Positions 7,845 through 16,873 of a DNA stretch of 64,000 bases are shown piece after piece. The DNA is taken from NCBI GenBank assembly GCA_964016105.1, contig CAXHEX010000001.1, positions 593,098-657,097 on the forward strand. Reading direction: 5' to 3'. Every line of letters begins with the position of its first letter. Position 1 is the first letter of the stretch. Made by a program: the position numbers and the translations under genes. The stretch is from Ketobacter sp964016105. GTDB lineage: Bacteria > Pseudomonadota > Gammaproteobacteria > Pseudomonadales > Ketobacteraceae. The notes under the pieces are model-generated. The model was not told where the DNA came from, made no database searches, and was given only the letters and a program-made list of their open reading frames with translations.

Positions 7845-9362
7845 TTGACTCAAACTACTGAAATTCCCGTCAATATTCCCCAAGACAGTAAGATGGCTGC
7901 CATTGATATGGGCTCCAACAGCTTCCATATGGTTATCGCAAGGATGGAGTCAGGAGAGATTCGTCCCCTGCAGAAAATGGCGGAAAAAGTTATGATGGCC
8001 ACAGGGCTGGGGCCGGATAATCGTCTGGATGATGACTCCATGCAGCGCGGCCTGGATTGCCTGCGGCGTTTTGCTCAGTGCCTGGAGGGCGTGGATGCCA
8101 AGCGCGTGCGTTGTGTAGGCACCAACACCTTGCGCAATGCAGTGAATGGGAATGCTTTTTTGCAGGAAGCCCGAAAAATATTGAAATGCCCGGTGGAAGT
8201 GGTGGCGGGGCGGGAAGAGGCGCGTTTGATTTATCTTGGTGTGTCTCACTCCCTTGCATCCCAGGAAGGGAATCGCCTGGTATTTGATATCGGGGGTGGG
8301 TCCACAGAATTTATAATCGGCTGTCAGTTTGAGCCTCTGTTAACGGAAAGTCTGCATTTAGGTTGCGTTTCCTTTCGGGAACGTTTTTTTGGCAATCGTG
8401 TCATTTCCCCAGAGGGGTTTCGGGATGCAGTAATACACGCCCGTATCGAGCTTGCTACCATTGAAATGGAGTACCGTCGCGCCGGTTGGCAGAGCACTGT
8501 GGGGGCATCGGGCACCGTTAAAGCCATTAAAAACGCGCTGATTGAAAACGGGCTCTACCAGGATGGCATTACTCTGCAGGGGCTGTATCAACTGCGGGAC
8601 ATGGTGCTGAGTTTTACTCGCCTGGATGACATAGAAATTGCCGGGATTAAGGCCGATCGGCGCTCTGTTTTGCCCAGTGGCCTGGCAATCATGATTGCGA
8701 TTTTTGAGCAGCTTGGGGTGGAGCGGGTACATTTTTCCGACGGCGCCATGAGAGAAGGCATGCTCTATGACCTGCTGGGGCGCCATGCTCCTGAGGATGT
8801 GCGAGAGCGCACCATTCGTGCACTAATGAAGCGATCCAGTGTGGATGTGGCCCATGCCGAGCGGGTACAGAAAACCGCTCTGAGTCTGTTTGATCAATTG
8901 AAACAGAGTTGGGATCTGGGGGCCTATTGCTTGGACTGGCTAAGTTGGGCTGCACTGTGCCATGAGGTGGGGCTCACGGTTTCCCACTCCGGATTTCACA
9001 AGCACGGCGCCTACCTGATTACCTATTCCGATTTGCCTGGATTCACCCGCCAGGATCAGCAGGTAATGGCGGCTTTGGTGGTGAATCATCGACGCAAAAT
9101 CCGAGAACAGGCGTTAATGGAAATTCAGCCCCATTTGCATGAAAAGGTTTTGCGCTTGATTCTTATATTGCGACTGAGTGTGGTGCTCAATCGCTTTCGT
9201 CACGACAATGTGACCACTCACTTCACCGCTTCCGTCAGCGCCAATGGAGTCACCCTGGAATTTCCCCATGGCTGGATAGAAAAACAGCCATTGTTGTTGG
9301 CGGAACTGGAAGAAGAGCAGAGAGCCTGGAGCAGAGTGGACTACGAATTGGTGTCCAGGTAG
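7845..9362 (+). CDS. ppx: Exopolyphosphatase / pppGpp phosphohydrolase (Ppx/GppA)
   Basis: Ppx/GppA enzymes release phosphate from the ends of polyphosphate and may hydrolyse pppGpp. The ASKHA ATPase-fold domains are clear: AAIDMGSNSFH (phosphate 1), VGTNTLRNA, FDIGGGSTEF (phosphate 2) and VGASGTVKAI. The C-terminal half holds the HD-like helical domain (LCHEVGLTVSHSGFHKH). I prefer the TTG at 7845 as start: it has GGAA 8 bases upstream and yields 505 residues with about 20 residues before the first motif, like known family members. The open frame reaching back to 7665 adds unlikely sequence. The polyphosphate kinase gene lies further right at 24996-27125. Confidence 0.93.
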   Translation: MTQTTEIPVNIPQDSKMAAIDMGSNSFHMVIARMESGEIRPLQKMAEKVMMATGLGPDNRLDDDSMQRGLDCLRRFAQCLEGVDAKRVRCVGTNTLRNAVNGNAFLQEARKILKCPVEVVAGREEARLIYLGVSHSLASQEGNRLVFDIGGGSTEFIIGCQFEPLLTESLHLGCVSFRERFFGNRVISPEGFRDAVIHARIELATIEMEYRRAGWQSTVGASGTVKAIKNALIENGLYQDGITLQGLYQLRDMVLSFTRLDDIEIAGIKADRRSVLPSGLAIMIAIFEQLGVERVHFSDGAMREGMLYDLLGRHAPEDVRERTIRALMKRSSVDVAHAERVQKTALSLFDQLKQSWDLGAYCLDWLSWAALCHEVGLTVSHSGFHKHGAYLITYSDLPGFTRQDQQVMAALVVNHRRKIREQALMEIQPHLHEKVLRLILILRLSVVLNRFRHDNVTTHFTASVSANGVTLEFPHGWIEKQPLLLAELEEEQRAWSRVDYELVSR

Positions 9363-9379
9363 CTATTCTGTTGCAGTGC

Positions 9380-11422
9380 TTATTTGCGCTTTTCCAGGGC
9401 TTTGGTTTTGATCTGGGCTAGATCCTCGTCACTGTACACGCCGTTCACGCCGGAGATAGAGGCCAGCTCCATGCCGTGTTTAAGGCCTAATTTGTATATT
9501 TCCCGCACCTTCTCCCATTCGATGTTGCGGCCGATGGTGAAGTTTTCAAAGCGACCCTCCAGCGCCAGCACAATGGTTTCTGCCAGGCAGGCATAAACTA
9601 CGCCTTTAGGCAGTCCAATGTCCTTCATTTTGGGCGTGCCCGGTAGACGAATTTCCCCGGATTCGATTACTAAAACATCCGGTCTTTTGGCCACATCTTC
9701 CGCGGAAATATCCAATGGCCTGGCCACGTCGGTAATAACGCAACCGGGTTTTACCTTCATAATATCCAGAATCTTTTTGCCTGCGCCCGAGGTGGCGGTG
9801 ACAATCATATCCATTTCATGGAGGTGCTTATCGGTATGGGCCATCACGTGCACCACGGCACCGGGCGTTTCCGTTTCAATTTCCTCCTTTAATGCCAGCA
9901 GCTTGCCGGGCTCCGGAGAAACCATGTAAATTTCCGATGCCGCCTTTGCCAATAACCTGGCGCAAACGGAGCCTATGGCGCCGGTGGCTCCCACCACCAT
10001 GGCCTTGCCTTTGAGCTTACCGTTGCTATCCAGCTCCACCATTCCTAATTTGTTTACGGCGTCGTGAGCGGCCCACAGTGCGCCCGATGCGCTGTAGCTG
10101 TTGCCTGTGGTGATGGGCAAAGGTGCGCGCTTACCCACCGTAACCCCGGCGTCACCCACGACTTTGGTGAAGGCCCCCAGTCCCATAATTTGTGCCCCTA
10201 ATTTTTTCGCCATGGCTGCGGCTGCCAAAAGACGACGATAGGTAAATTCCGGGCTGTGGGCCATGATCTCTTTTGGGGTGCCCCCAACAGTGATGAGCCA
10301 GCCTTCCGCCTCTGCTCCTGTGGGGGATTTAATGCCGGTTACTTTGGAATACAAAAAGGGCGGTGCGTAGGCAACGATCTTTTCTATGGTGTTCATCACC
10401 ACCGGCGGCGACATTTTGGTGACCAATTCCATGGGTTTGGAATTGGGCAAAGCATTGCGAAAATACTGTTGCGACAAAGGATGAATAACAAAGGCGAAGC
10501 GGCTGCAGCGTTTAAACCCGCTGGGGTAAAGTAAGCGGGGTTCCAGCTCCAGGTTGGAGACAATTTCCAGTATGTCATCGTCGGTGATGCGGTCGCGGTT
10601 TTTGCCTACGGCCGCCAGGATCATGGCTTCCAGCACCACAATGCTGATGGTTTGGTCGAAGGGTTGCGGAGCGTAGTCCAGCACCATATTTACTCCCCGG
10701 TCGTGAAGCAACTCCAGGCGCTGATCAGATACGGACGATGTGATCACGGTTTTGCCCGCCAGCTCTTCCAAGCCAAAGCGTTGCAATTCATCAAAGTGGG
10801 CCACCACCACGTCCGCCTTATGCATGGCTTTGCGCATGATGTAGTGATTCCACTCTTTAATGGGTGCAACCGAAGGCGAGAGCACATGGGGAGGCGACCA
10901 GCGCAACAGTTGATGGCTGCCCTTGGCGAACAGCTCCAAGGCATCGAATGAACTTAGAAATTTGGGAATACCAAGTTGTAAAACTGGATCTGCAAAGCGC
11001 AGGTTTTCGGTGTACTCCGTAAGTACAGCTGCGCAACGATAGTGGTTCATACCACTGAAAATCAATATGTTACTATTATTGAAAAAACCTGCGAGGGAGT
11101 GTTGAGTATGGCGAATGGCCCATTCCTGAAGAATTTCCCGCAGGCGGGTGCCGCTGGTGACGGGAACGCTTTCCGTGACGCTTTCCAGCTGTTTAATGAG
11201 CTTTTGCTGTAGCTCGAAAGTGCCGACCCGCTGATGGTCCCGTAGCCCTTCGAGGGCAATGGCGTCTGCCTGGTATTGCCATTGTTTAATCATCAGCTCC
11301 GCACGTTGAGTGTCCTTATCGACGCCAAACCGTTTGATACAGAACTGCTCGCCTAAGAATTCAGTTGTAAACTCATAATCATGATCGGACGAGTCCAGGC
11401 TGATGCTAACAATAGTCTTCAT
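9380..11422 (-). CDS. Two-domain protein with acyl-ACP reductase (AAR)-like C-terminus
   Basis: The 680-residue protein has a C-terminal region (about 340-660) that closely resembles cyanobacterial long-chain acyl-ACP reductase. It shows LGAFTKVVGDAG, an ITTGN motif (437-441), a Rossmann GATGAIGS (478-485), a Cys in VVYACLAETIVLALEG (C612, matching the acyl-Cys position of AAR) and GRNIEWEKV. AAR makes fatty aldehyde from acyl-ACP with NADPH. The first 330 residues (including HQLLRWSPPHVLSP and MHKADVVVAHFDELQ) are not recognised and are absent from cyanobacterial AAR. No aldehyde-deformylating oxygenase gene is nearby. It is convergent with ppx (17-base gap) and stands before the amide cluster. 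Fold assignment is good; substrate is inferred. Confidence 0.72.
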   Translation of the reverse strand: MKTIVSISLDSSDHDYEFTTEFLGEQFCIKRFGVDKDTQRAELMIKQWQYQADAIALEGLRDHQRVGTFELQQKLIKQLESVTESVPVTSGTRLREILQEWAIRHTQHSLAGFFNNSNILIFSGMNHYRCAAVLTEYTENLRFADPVLQLGIPKFLSSFDALELFAKGSHQLLRWSPPHVLSPSVAPIKEWNHYIMRKAMHKADVVVAHFDELQRFGLEELAGKTVITSSVSDQRLELLHDRGVNMVLDYAPQPFDQTISIVVLEAMILAAVGKNRDRITDDDILEIVSNLELEPRLLYPSGFKRCSRFAFVIHPLSQQYFRNALPNSKPMELVTKMSPPVVMNTIEKIVAYAPPFLYSKVTGIKSPTGAEAEGWLITVGGTPKEIMAHSPEFTYRRLLAAAAMAKKLGAQIMGLGAFTKVVGDAGVTVGKRAPLPITTGNSYSASGALWAAHDAVNKLGMVELDSNGKLKGKAMVVGATGAIGSVCARLLAKAASEIYMVSPEPGKLLALKEEIETETPGAVVHVMAHTDKHLHEMDMIVTATSGAGKKILDIMKVKPGCVITDVARPLDISAEDVAKRPDVLVIESGEIRLPGTPKMKDIGLPKGVVYACLAETIVLALEGRFENFTIGRNIEWEKVREIYKLGLKHGMELASISGVNGVYSDEDLAQIKTKALEKRK

Positions 11423-11627
11423 TTTTTATTTCTCGTATAACAATGTGCTTGAAGCTTGAGTTGGAATTTGAGTTTAAAGACGATGACGGGATTAAGCAGT
11501 TACCTGGATCAATGTTTATGGAGGAATACGGGGAAATATTCAAGTGGAATTAGTCTAGAATGCACTAGAACGGCGGTAACACCTTGAGTTCGTGGAAAGG
11601 CATCACCGCCGGTGGTGAACAGTGAGA
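11423..11627. other. Intergenic stretch with weak inverted repeats
   Basis: About 205 bases separate fmdB from the AAR-like gene, both on the minus strand. The stretch holds the promoter region of the AAR-like gene. It also holds a GC-rich inverted pair (CGGCGGT near 11572 with ACCGCCG near 11605) that could form a hairpin behind fmdB. There is no U-run, so a terminator is only possible. Confidence 0.3.
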
Positions 11628-11978
11628 TCAGTGGCTGATCATCCATGGCCGCATGGATGGGAAGAATTTCTCTCCCCGCGCCGTATACATGAGTTTCGAA
11701 TTACGTTTTTTATGGTTGCCGCAGCCACACCCACCGTCCTCCTTTCTAACGCTGCGAGAGGTTTCTGTAGAAATGATGGGTTCATGCTGGGCTTTTTCGT
11801 TAGTTTCAAATCCCGCGCGACGCTGGGCTGACATATTGAGAAATTCCGGCGGGATCATAATGACACGGGCAGCCATTTCACCGCAGGTTGGGCAGGCACA
11901 GGGTTTATCATGATCTGCCATGGTGGCAAGCTCGTGAAACACGCCGTGGGTCTTACACTTGTAATCGTAAACCGGCAT
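11628..11978 (-). CDS. fmdB: FmdB-family zinc ribbon protein
   Basis: A 116-residue protein with the N-terminal FmdB zinc ribbon, MPVYDYKCKTHGVF and CACPTCGE, giving metal ligands of CxxH/CxxC type. The middle is polar, and a second cysteine pair occurs in GGCGCGNH. FmdB was named from Methylophilus methylotrophus, where it lies beside formamidase and was proposed as a regulator; its real function is unsettled. Here it follows fmdA by 11 bases at the end of the urt-fmd operon, the same association. Confidence 0.88.
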   Translation of the reverse strand: MPVYDYKCKTHGVFHELATMADHDKPCACPTCGEMAARVIMIPPEFLNMSAQRRAGFETNEKAQHEPIISTETSRSVRKEDGGCGCGNHKKRNSKLMYTARGEKFFPSMRPWMISH

Positions 11979-11989
11979 AGATGGATCTC

Positions 11990-13219
11990 CTATTTGTCAG
12001 GGGCCAAGGGCACATCGATAGAGCCGTCCAGATATTCAGTGGGGCCGTCAGCATTGGGCTTGATATCAAACTCGAACACATCGGTGGGGAGCCAGAGGGT
12101 AGCGCAGGCGTTGGGCACATCCACCACGCCGCTGATATGACCCTGGACCGGAGCGGTGCCTAATATGGCGTAAGCCTGTGCGCCGCTGTAACCAAACTTC
12201 TTCAGATATTCGATGGCGTTTAAGCAGGCTTGTCGATAGGCAATATGTACATCCAGATAGTGCTGCTTGCCCTGCTCGTCCACAGAAATGCCTTCGAAGA
12301 TAAGATAGTCATCGTACTTGGGTGTAATGGGGCTGGGCATAAAAATAGGATTTTTAATGGCGTATTTCGCCATGCCATCTTTTACCAGTTCCACTCGCAT
12401 ATGAATCCAACCGGCCATCTCAATGGCACCGCAGAAGGTGATTTCACCGTCACCCTGGCTGAAGTGAAGGTCGCCCACGGAGAGCCCGCCATCTTTTACG
12501 TAGACAGGGAAATAAACTTTAGAGCCTCGGGAAAGATCTTTGATGTCGCAATTTCCGCCGTGCTCCCTAGGTGGCACCGTGCGAGCGCCTTCCGCAGCCG
12601 CAGCGTCCCGCTCCGAACCTTTTAATTTGCCCATATGGGCGGTGTCCGCATAGGGAAGATTAGCCAAGCCGGGCACACGTTCTGGATCGGAATCGAACAA
12701 TTCTTTCTCCCGCTTATTCCATTCCGCCAGCATTTCTTTTGAGGGAAGGCAGCCAATGAGGCCAGGGTGGATCAGGCCCGCGAACTCCACCCCTGGCACA
12801 TGACGGGATTTAGTGAACATGCCATTAAAATCCCAAATGGATTTCTGCGCTTCTGGAAAATGCTCTGTGAGAAAGCCACCACCATTTTGTTTTGAGAAGA
12901 ATCCATTAAAGCCCCACTGGCTTTCATCGAAGGCGCCAATATCCAAAATTTCGACCACCAGGATATCGCCGGGCTCTGCGCCTTCAACGCCCACGGGACC
13001 GGATAAAAAATGCACCTGGGATAAATCCACATCTCGCACATCGGCAGCGGAATCATCGTTTTTTATTTGGCCGCCGGTCCAGTCGTAGCATTCGATGATA
13101 AAGTCGTCCCCTGGTTTGACCATGGCGGCCATGGGTATATCCGGGTGCCAGCGGTTATGAATGTCGTCCTGATCATAGGGTGATTTGTTTAGATCTATTT
13201 TAATGATGGTATCAGCCAT
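11990..13219 (-). CDS. fmdA: Formamidase / acetamidase
   Basis: FmdA hydrolyses formamide (and some short amides) to ammonia and formate in the cytoplasm. The 409-residue length equals the acetamidase/formamidase family norm. Conserved parts include FIIECYDWTGGQI, HFLSGPVGVEGAEPGD, VPPREHGGNCDIKDL, LSVGDLHFSQGDGEI and AYAILGTAPVQGHISGVVDVPNA. It follows the urea/amide ABC transporter genes after 45 bases and precedes fmdB by 11. This family is unrelated to the nitrilase-fold amidase AmiE encoded divergently, so the locus carries two independent amidase types. Confidence 0.95.
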   Translation of the reverse strand: MADTIIKIDLNKSPYDQDDIHNRWHPDIPMAAMVKPGDDFIIECYDWTGGQIKNDDSAADVRDVDLSQVHFLSGPVGVEGAEPGDILVVEILDIGAFDESQWGFNGFFSKQNGGGFLTEHFPEAQKSIWDFNGMFTKSRHVPGVEFAGLIHPGLIGCLPSKEMLAEWNKREKELFDSDPERVPGLANLPYADTAHMGKLKGSERDAAAAEGARTVPPREHGGNCDIKDLSRGSKVYFPVYVKDGGLSVGDLHFSQGDGEITFCGAIEMAGWIHMRVELVKDGMAKYAIKNPIFMPSPITPKYDDYLIFEGISVDEQGKQHYLDVHIAYRQACLNAIEYLKKFGYSGAQAYAILGTAPVQGHISGVVDVPNACATLWLPTDVFEFDIKPNADGPTEYLDGSIDVPLAPDK

Positions 13220-13264
13220 GGTTTCTATCTCCAGACAATGGTTTTAAACAAGGGCTTGTTGCGG

Positions 13265-13951
13265 CTACACCGACAGGTAAGCTGCAATTTTTTCTTCGTT
13301 AACACTTTCTCGGGTTTCTTCTGCGACAATTTCTCCTTTCTCCAACACCAGAATGCGATCAGCGATATCCAGTGCAAAACTCAGTACTTGCTCGGAGACC
13401 ACAATGGACAACCCTTTCTCGTCACGAATACGACGCAGAGTACGTGCCATTTCTTTGATGATGGAGGGTTGAATGCCTTCAGTGGGTTCGTCCAGCAACA
13501 ACATTTTCGGCTTGCTTGCCAGGGCGCGGGCGATGGCCAATTGTTGTTGTTGGCCGCCAGATAAGTTGCCACCCCGGCGGGATTTCATTTCCAGTAAAAC
13601 CGGGAATAGATCGTAAAGATCCTGGGGAACTTTTTTCTCCTTGGTGGTGGTGAGGCCGGTTTCAATATTTTCCTTTACCGTCATGGTAGAGAAAATCATT
13701 CGGCCCTGGGGCACAAAACTCATACCCCCAGCTACCCGTTGGTGGCTTTTCATTTTCGCCATTTCCACATTGTCCAGGGTAATACTGCCTTCCGACGGTA
13801 GAACTCCAATTAATGATTTCATGAGCGTGGTTTTACCCATGCCGTTGCGTCCCATGATGGCCACGATTTCGTTGGGCTTGACTTCAAAATTCAAACCGTG
13901 AATAACTTCGCTTTGGCCGTAGGATACTTTGTGGTTGGATACGTTTAGCAT
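13265..13951 (-). CDS. urtE: Urea/short-chain amide ABC transporter ATP-binding protein UrtE
   Basis: This is the second ATPase of a branched-chain-amino-acid-type (HAAT) importer. The 228 residues show Walker A (GRNGMGKTT), signature LSGGQQQQLAIARAL, Walker B with LLLDEPTEGIQPS and the switch region SIVVSEQ. The LDEPTEGIQPS ending is typical of UrtE/LivF. It lies 12 bases after urtD and 45 before fmdA. As elsewhere in HAAT importers it should pair with UrtD under the UrtBC permeases. Confidence 0.95.
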   Translation of the reverse strand: MLNVSNHKVSYGQSEVIHGLNFEVKPNEIVAIMGRNGMGKTTLMKSLIGVLPSEGSITLDNVEMAKMKSHQRVAGGMSFVPQGRMIFSTMTVKENIETGLTTTKEKKVPQDLYDLFPVLLEMKSRRGGNLSGGQQQQLAIARALASKPKMLLLDEPTEGIQPSIIKEMARTLRRIRDEKGLSIVVSEQVLSFALDIADRILVLEKGEIVAEETRESVNEEKIAAYLSV

Positions 13952-13963
13952 GCTGTCTTCCTC

Positions 13964-14719
13964 CTAGTGCCCCAGATAAACTTCTTTGACTTTGGGGTCG
14001 TTTTGCACTTTGTCCATGCTGCCTTCTGATAGAACTTTTCCTTGATGCAGAACCGTTACCCTATTTGCTATATCGGCCACAAATTGCATGTCGTGCTCGA
14101 TTACAATCACCGAGCGGTTCTTGGTGATTTTATTGAGCAACTCTGCGGTTTGCTTTCGTTCTGCCACGGACATGCCCGCAACCGGTTCATCCAGCATGAG
14201 TAATTCCGGATCCTGAATAAGTAGCATGCCAATCTCAAGCCACTGTTTTTGTCCGTGGCTTAGCAGGGCGGCTTGTTTATTCAGGTCATCCTGTAGAAAA
14301 ATCAGCTTGGCGATTTCATGTACCTTATCCACCACTTCCTGATCACGTTTAAACATCAGTGCGCCAAATACGTTGCGCCCCCTAGGGAAAGAAATTTCCA
14401 GATTTTCAAATACGGTCAGGTCTTCATAGATGGAAGGGTTTTGAAATTTTCGGCCTACTCCAGCGTGAACGATCTGATGCTCTTTCATTTTCGTCAGTTC
14501 TTTGCCGCGGAATTTTATTGATCCATCGGTGGCTTTGGTGCGACCACAAATTAGATCCAGAACCGTGGTTTTTCCGGCACCGTTGGGGCCGATGATGACC
14601 CTGATTTCGTTCTCGTCTACGTAGAAAGACAAATCATTCACTGCTTTAAAACCATCGAATGAAACCGTGAGTCCTTCCACAGAGAGAACAAAGTCTTTGT
14701 TCATGGCAGTTGCGGTCAT
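13964..14719 (-). CDS. urtD: Urea/short-chain amide ABC transporter ATP-binding protein UrtD
   Basis: This 251-residue ATPase of the HAAT importer has Walker A GPNGAGKTT, a signature region reading LLSHGQKQWLEIGMLL, Walker B LLMLDEPVAGMS and VIVIEHDMQFV. LSHGQKQWLEIGM with DEPVAGMS is the form usual for UrtD and distinguishes it from LivG. Its start lies 3 bases after urtC ends, showing operon translation. Confidence 0.95.
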   Translation of the reverse strand: MTATAMNKDFVLSVEGLTVSFDGFKAVNDLSFYVDENEIRVIIGPNGAGKTTVLDLICGRTKATDGSIKFRGKELTKMKEHQIVHAGVGRKFQNPSIYEDLTVFENLEISFPRGRNVFGALMFKRDQEVVDKVHEIAKLIFLQDDLNKQAALLSHGQKQWLEIGMLLIQDPELLMLDEPVAGMSVAERKQTAELLNKITKNRSVIVIEHDMQFVADIANRVTVLHQGKVLSEGSMDKVQNDPKVKEVYLGH

Positions 14720-14722
14720 AAT

Positions 14723-15862
14723 TTAACTCCTGGTATGGGCAGTGGAGGAAGGCAGGGGAGGTCGAGTGGATCGTAAATCCTTCAGCCACTTGGCAAGGCG
14801 CGGCTCGATATAGGTGCTGTAAACTCCGGCTAGACCATTGGGAAAAGCAAGCACTACTCCAATAAACAAAGCCCCTAAGCCGAACAGCCAAAGCTCGGGG
14901 AAGGATTCCGAGAAGACAGTTTTGGCCCAATTGACCAGCAACGTTCCGTACACCGCACCCAGGAGGGACAATCGGCCTCCCACCGCACAGAAGATCACCA
15001 TTTCAATGGAGGGAACGATGCCTACAAAAGACGGTGACATAAATCCCACCTGCAGAGTAAACATGGCACCACCCAGTGCAGAGAATGCCGCCGCTAAACA
15101 GAAAATAAAAATCTTGAAGTTAGAAACATCATAACCCGAGAAGCGTACGCGATCTTCTTTATCGCGCATGGCCACCAGTAGCCTTCCCAGTTTGCTTTTA
15201 CGCACAAACTGCGCGAGAAGAAGCGATCCAATCAGCAACGTGCAACAGAGAAAGTAGAGAACGTATTTAGCTTCGTCGGTGCGGATATCCCAGCCTTTCA
15301 AAGTACGCAAGTCTGTAATGCCGTTGACTCCGCCGGTATAGCCCTGCTGGCCAATGATTAGGATAGTGAGAATAGCCGCGATGGCCTGAGTGATAATGGC
15401 AAAGTAAACACCGCCCACTCGACGCTTAAACATGGCCATACTAATGAGCAGGGCAAAAATGACTGGAACAGCGATAACCGCAATTATGGTAAAGCTGAGG
15501 CTGTTGAACGGTTCCCAAAACCAGGGTAGGGCCGTAAGCTGATTCCAATCCATAAAATCCGGTATGCCGGGGGTGGATTGGATTGCTGTATTTTCCGGTG
15601 AAGACGCTTCTAATTTCAAGAACATCGCCATGCAGTAACCACCCAGGCCAAAGAAAACTCCCTGGCCCAGGCTGAGAATGCCCCCGTAACCCCAGCACAA
15701 AGCCAGGCCCAGGGCGACGAAAGCATAGGATAAATATTTGCCGACTAAATTGAGGCGAAAAATATCCATGCTCATGGGAAAAATAACCAGAATTAATACC
15801 GCCAGAAGTAAGATATTAACCAGATCATTTTTGGGGAGGTACGAACCAAATCCGCTAGACAT
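14723..15862 (-). CDS. urtC: Urea/short-chain amide ABC transporter permease UrtC
   Basis: This LivM-type inner membrane permease of 379 residues has around ten hydrophobic segments, starting with LVNILLLAVLILVIFPM. It carries the permease motif ALGLALCWGYGGILSLGQGVFFGLGGYCMAM and a later AVGGRLSLLGAVYGTLLVNW. It pairs with UrtB to form the channel. The gene lies 12 bases behind urtB and 3 ahead of urtD. The C-terminal tail after the last membrane span is short and polar. Confidence 0.93.
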   Translation of the reverse strand: MSSGFGSYLPKNDLVNILLLAVLILVIFPMSMDIFRLNLVGKYLSYAFVALGLALCWGYGGILSLGQGVFFGLGGYCMAMFLKLEASSPENTAIQSTPGIPDFMDWNQLTALPWFWEPFNSLSFTIIAVIAVPVIFALLISMAMFKRRVGGVYFAIITQAIAAILTILIIGQQGYTGGVNGITDLRTLKGWDIRTDEAKYVLYFLCCTLLIGSLLLAQFVRKSKLGRLLVAMRDKEDRVRFSGYDVSNFKIFIFCLAAAFSALGGAMFTLQVGFMSPSFVGIVPSIEMVIFCAVGGRLSLLGAVYGTLLVNWAKTVFSESFPELWLFGLGALFIGVVLAFPNGLAGVYSTYIEPRLAKWLKDLRSTRPPLPSSTAHTRS

Positions 15863-15874
15863 TTACAGGCACTC

Positions 15875-16801
15875 CTAGTGTCGAATCTTGAGGGAGAACA
15901 AACCCTGTGGACGCAGCATCAGGATGCCGACCACCACCAGTAAGGTGAGCACTTTGGCCATGGAGCCACTGAGGAAAAATTCCATTGTGGATTGAGCCTG
16001 AGAAATGGTGAACGCCGAAGCAATGGTTCCCAACAAGCTGGATGCGCCGCCAAATACCACCACCAGGAAGGTGTCAACAATATAAAGTTGGCCAGAAGTG
16101 GGGCCAGTGGAGCCCACCATGGTGAATGCGCTACCGGCGATTCCAGCTATACCACAACCCAATGCAAAGGTCACTCGGTCCACTTTTTCCGTATTGATAC
16201 CCACCGCTCCGGCCATCTCTCTGTTCTGTACCACTGCTCGAACTTGTCCACCCCAGCGAGATCGATACATCCAGAAATAAACGCCAATGGAAATCACCAC
16301 GGTGATGCACATTACAAAAATACCGTTTATGGGGATTTCAATCAGGTCAGTAAGCGGGTACGACCCCATTAACCAGTCAGGTAAGGTCACGCCCACTTCT
16401 CTAGGACCGAATACAGTTCGATAGAACTGTTGCAAAATTAGGCTAAGGCCCCATGTTGCCAGTAACGTATCCAGCGGGCGCTTGTAGAGGTGCCTGATCA
16501 TGCCCCATTCCACAAGTGCTCCCAGGGCAAAAGTCACCATAAATGCCAGAGCCATGGCCACGAAAAAATAGCCGGAGAAAAGGCTTTGCGCGTATTCCGA
16601 GAAAAGATTTGATGTCAGATAGGTGATGTAAGCACCGAGAATCATAAACTCCCCATGTGCCATATTGATCACTCCCATTTGACCGAAAATGATCGCAAGA
16701 CCCAGTGCCATTAATACAAACACTGAGAACAGTATTAAGCCCGCAAATCCTTGCATGGCAAATATTGATGTGAGCTCTGATGCAGTATATTCGGCGAACA
16801 T
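15875..16801 (-). CDS. urtB: Urea/short-chain amide ABC transporter permease UrtB
   Basis: This is a LivH-type permease. I place the start at 16801 (MFAEYTASEL) because GGAGG stands 5 bases upstream; an ATG at 16852 would add 17 residues. The 308-residue protein has eight or so hydrophobic spans, GQMGVINMAHGEFMILGAY, the coupling region RAVVQNREMAGAVGIN and GCGIAGIAGSAFTMVGSTGP. Many UrtB proteins carry a long periplasmic N-terminal domain of about 200 residues; this short form lacks it. It follows urtA after 72 bases. Confidence 0.93.
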   Translation of the reverse strand: MFAEYTASELTSIFAMQGFAGLILFSVFVLMALGLAIIFGQMGVINMAHGEFMILGAYITYLTSNLFSEYAQSLFSGYFFVAMALAFMVTFALGALVEWGMIRHLYKRPLDTLLATWGLSLILQQFYRTVFGPREVGVTLPDWLMGSYPLTDLIEIPINGIFVMCITVVISIGVYFWMYRSRWGGQVRAVVQNREMAGAVGINTEKVDRVTFALGCGIAGIAGSAFTMVGSTGPTSGQLYIVDTFLVVVFGGASSLLGTIASAFTISQAQSTMEFFLSGSMAKVLTLLVVVGILMLRPQGLFSLKIRH

Positions 16802-16873
16802 AGCAGCCTCCAGGATGAGCAGAAAAGTGGCGAAGAATGAGTGGCGCCGCAAGCCGGCGCCACGGTCAGATGC

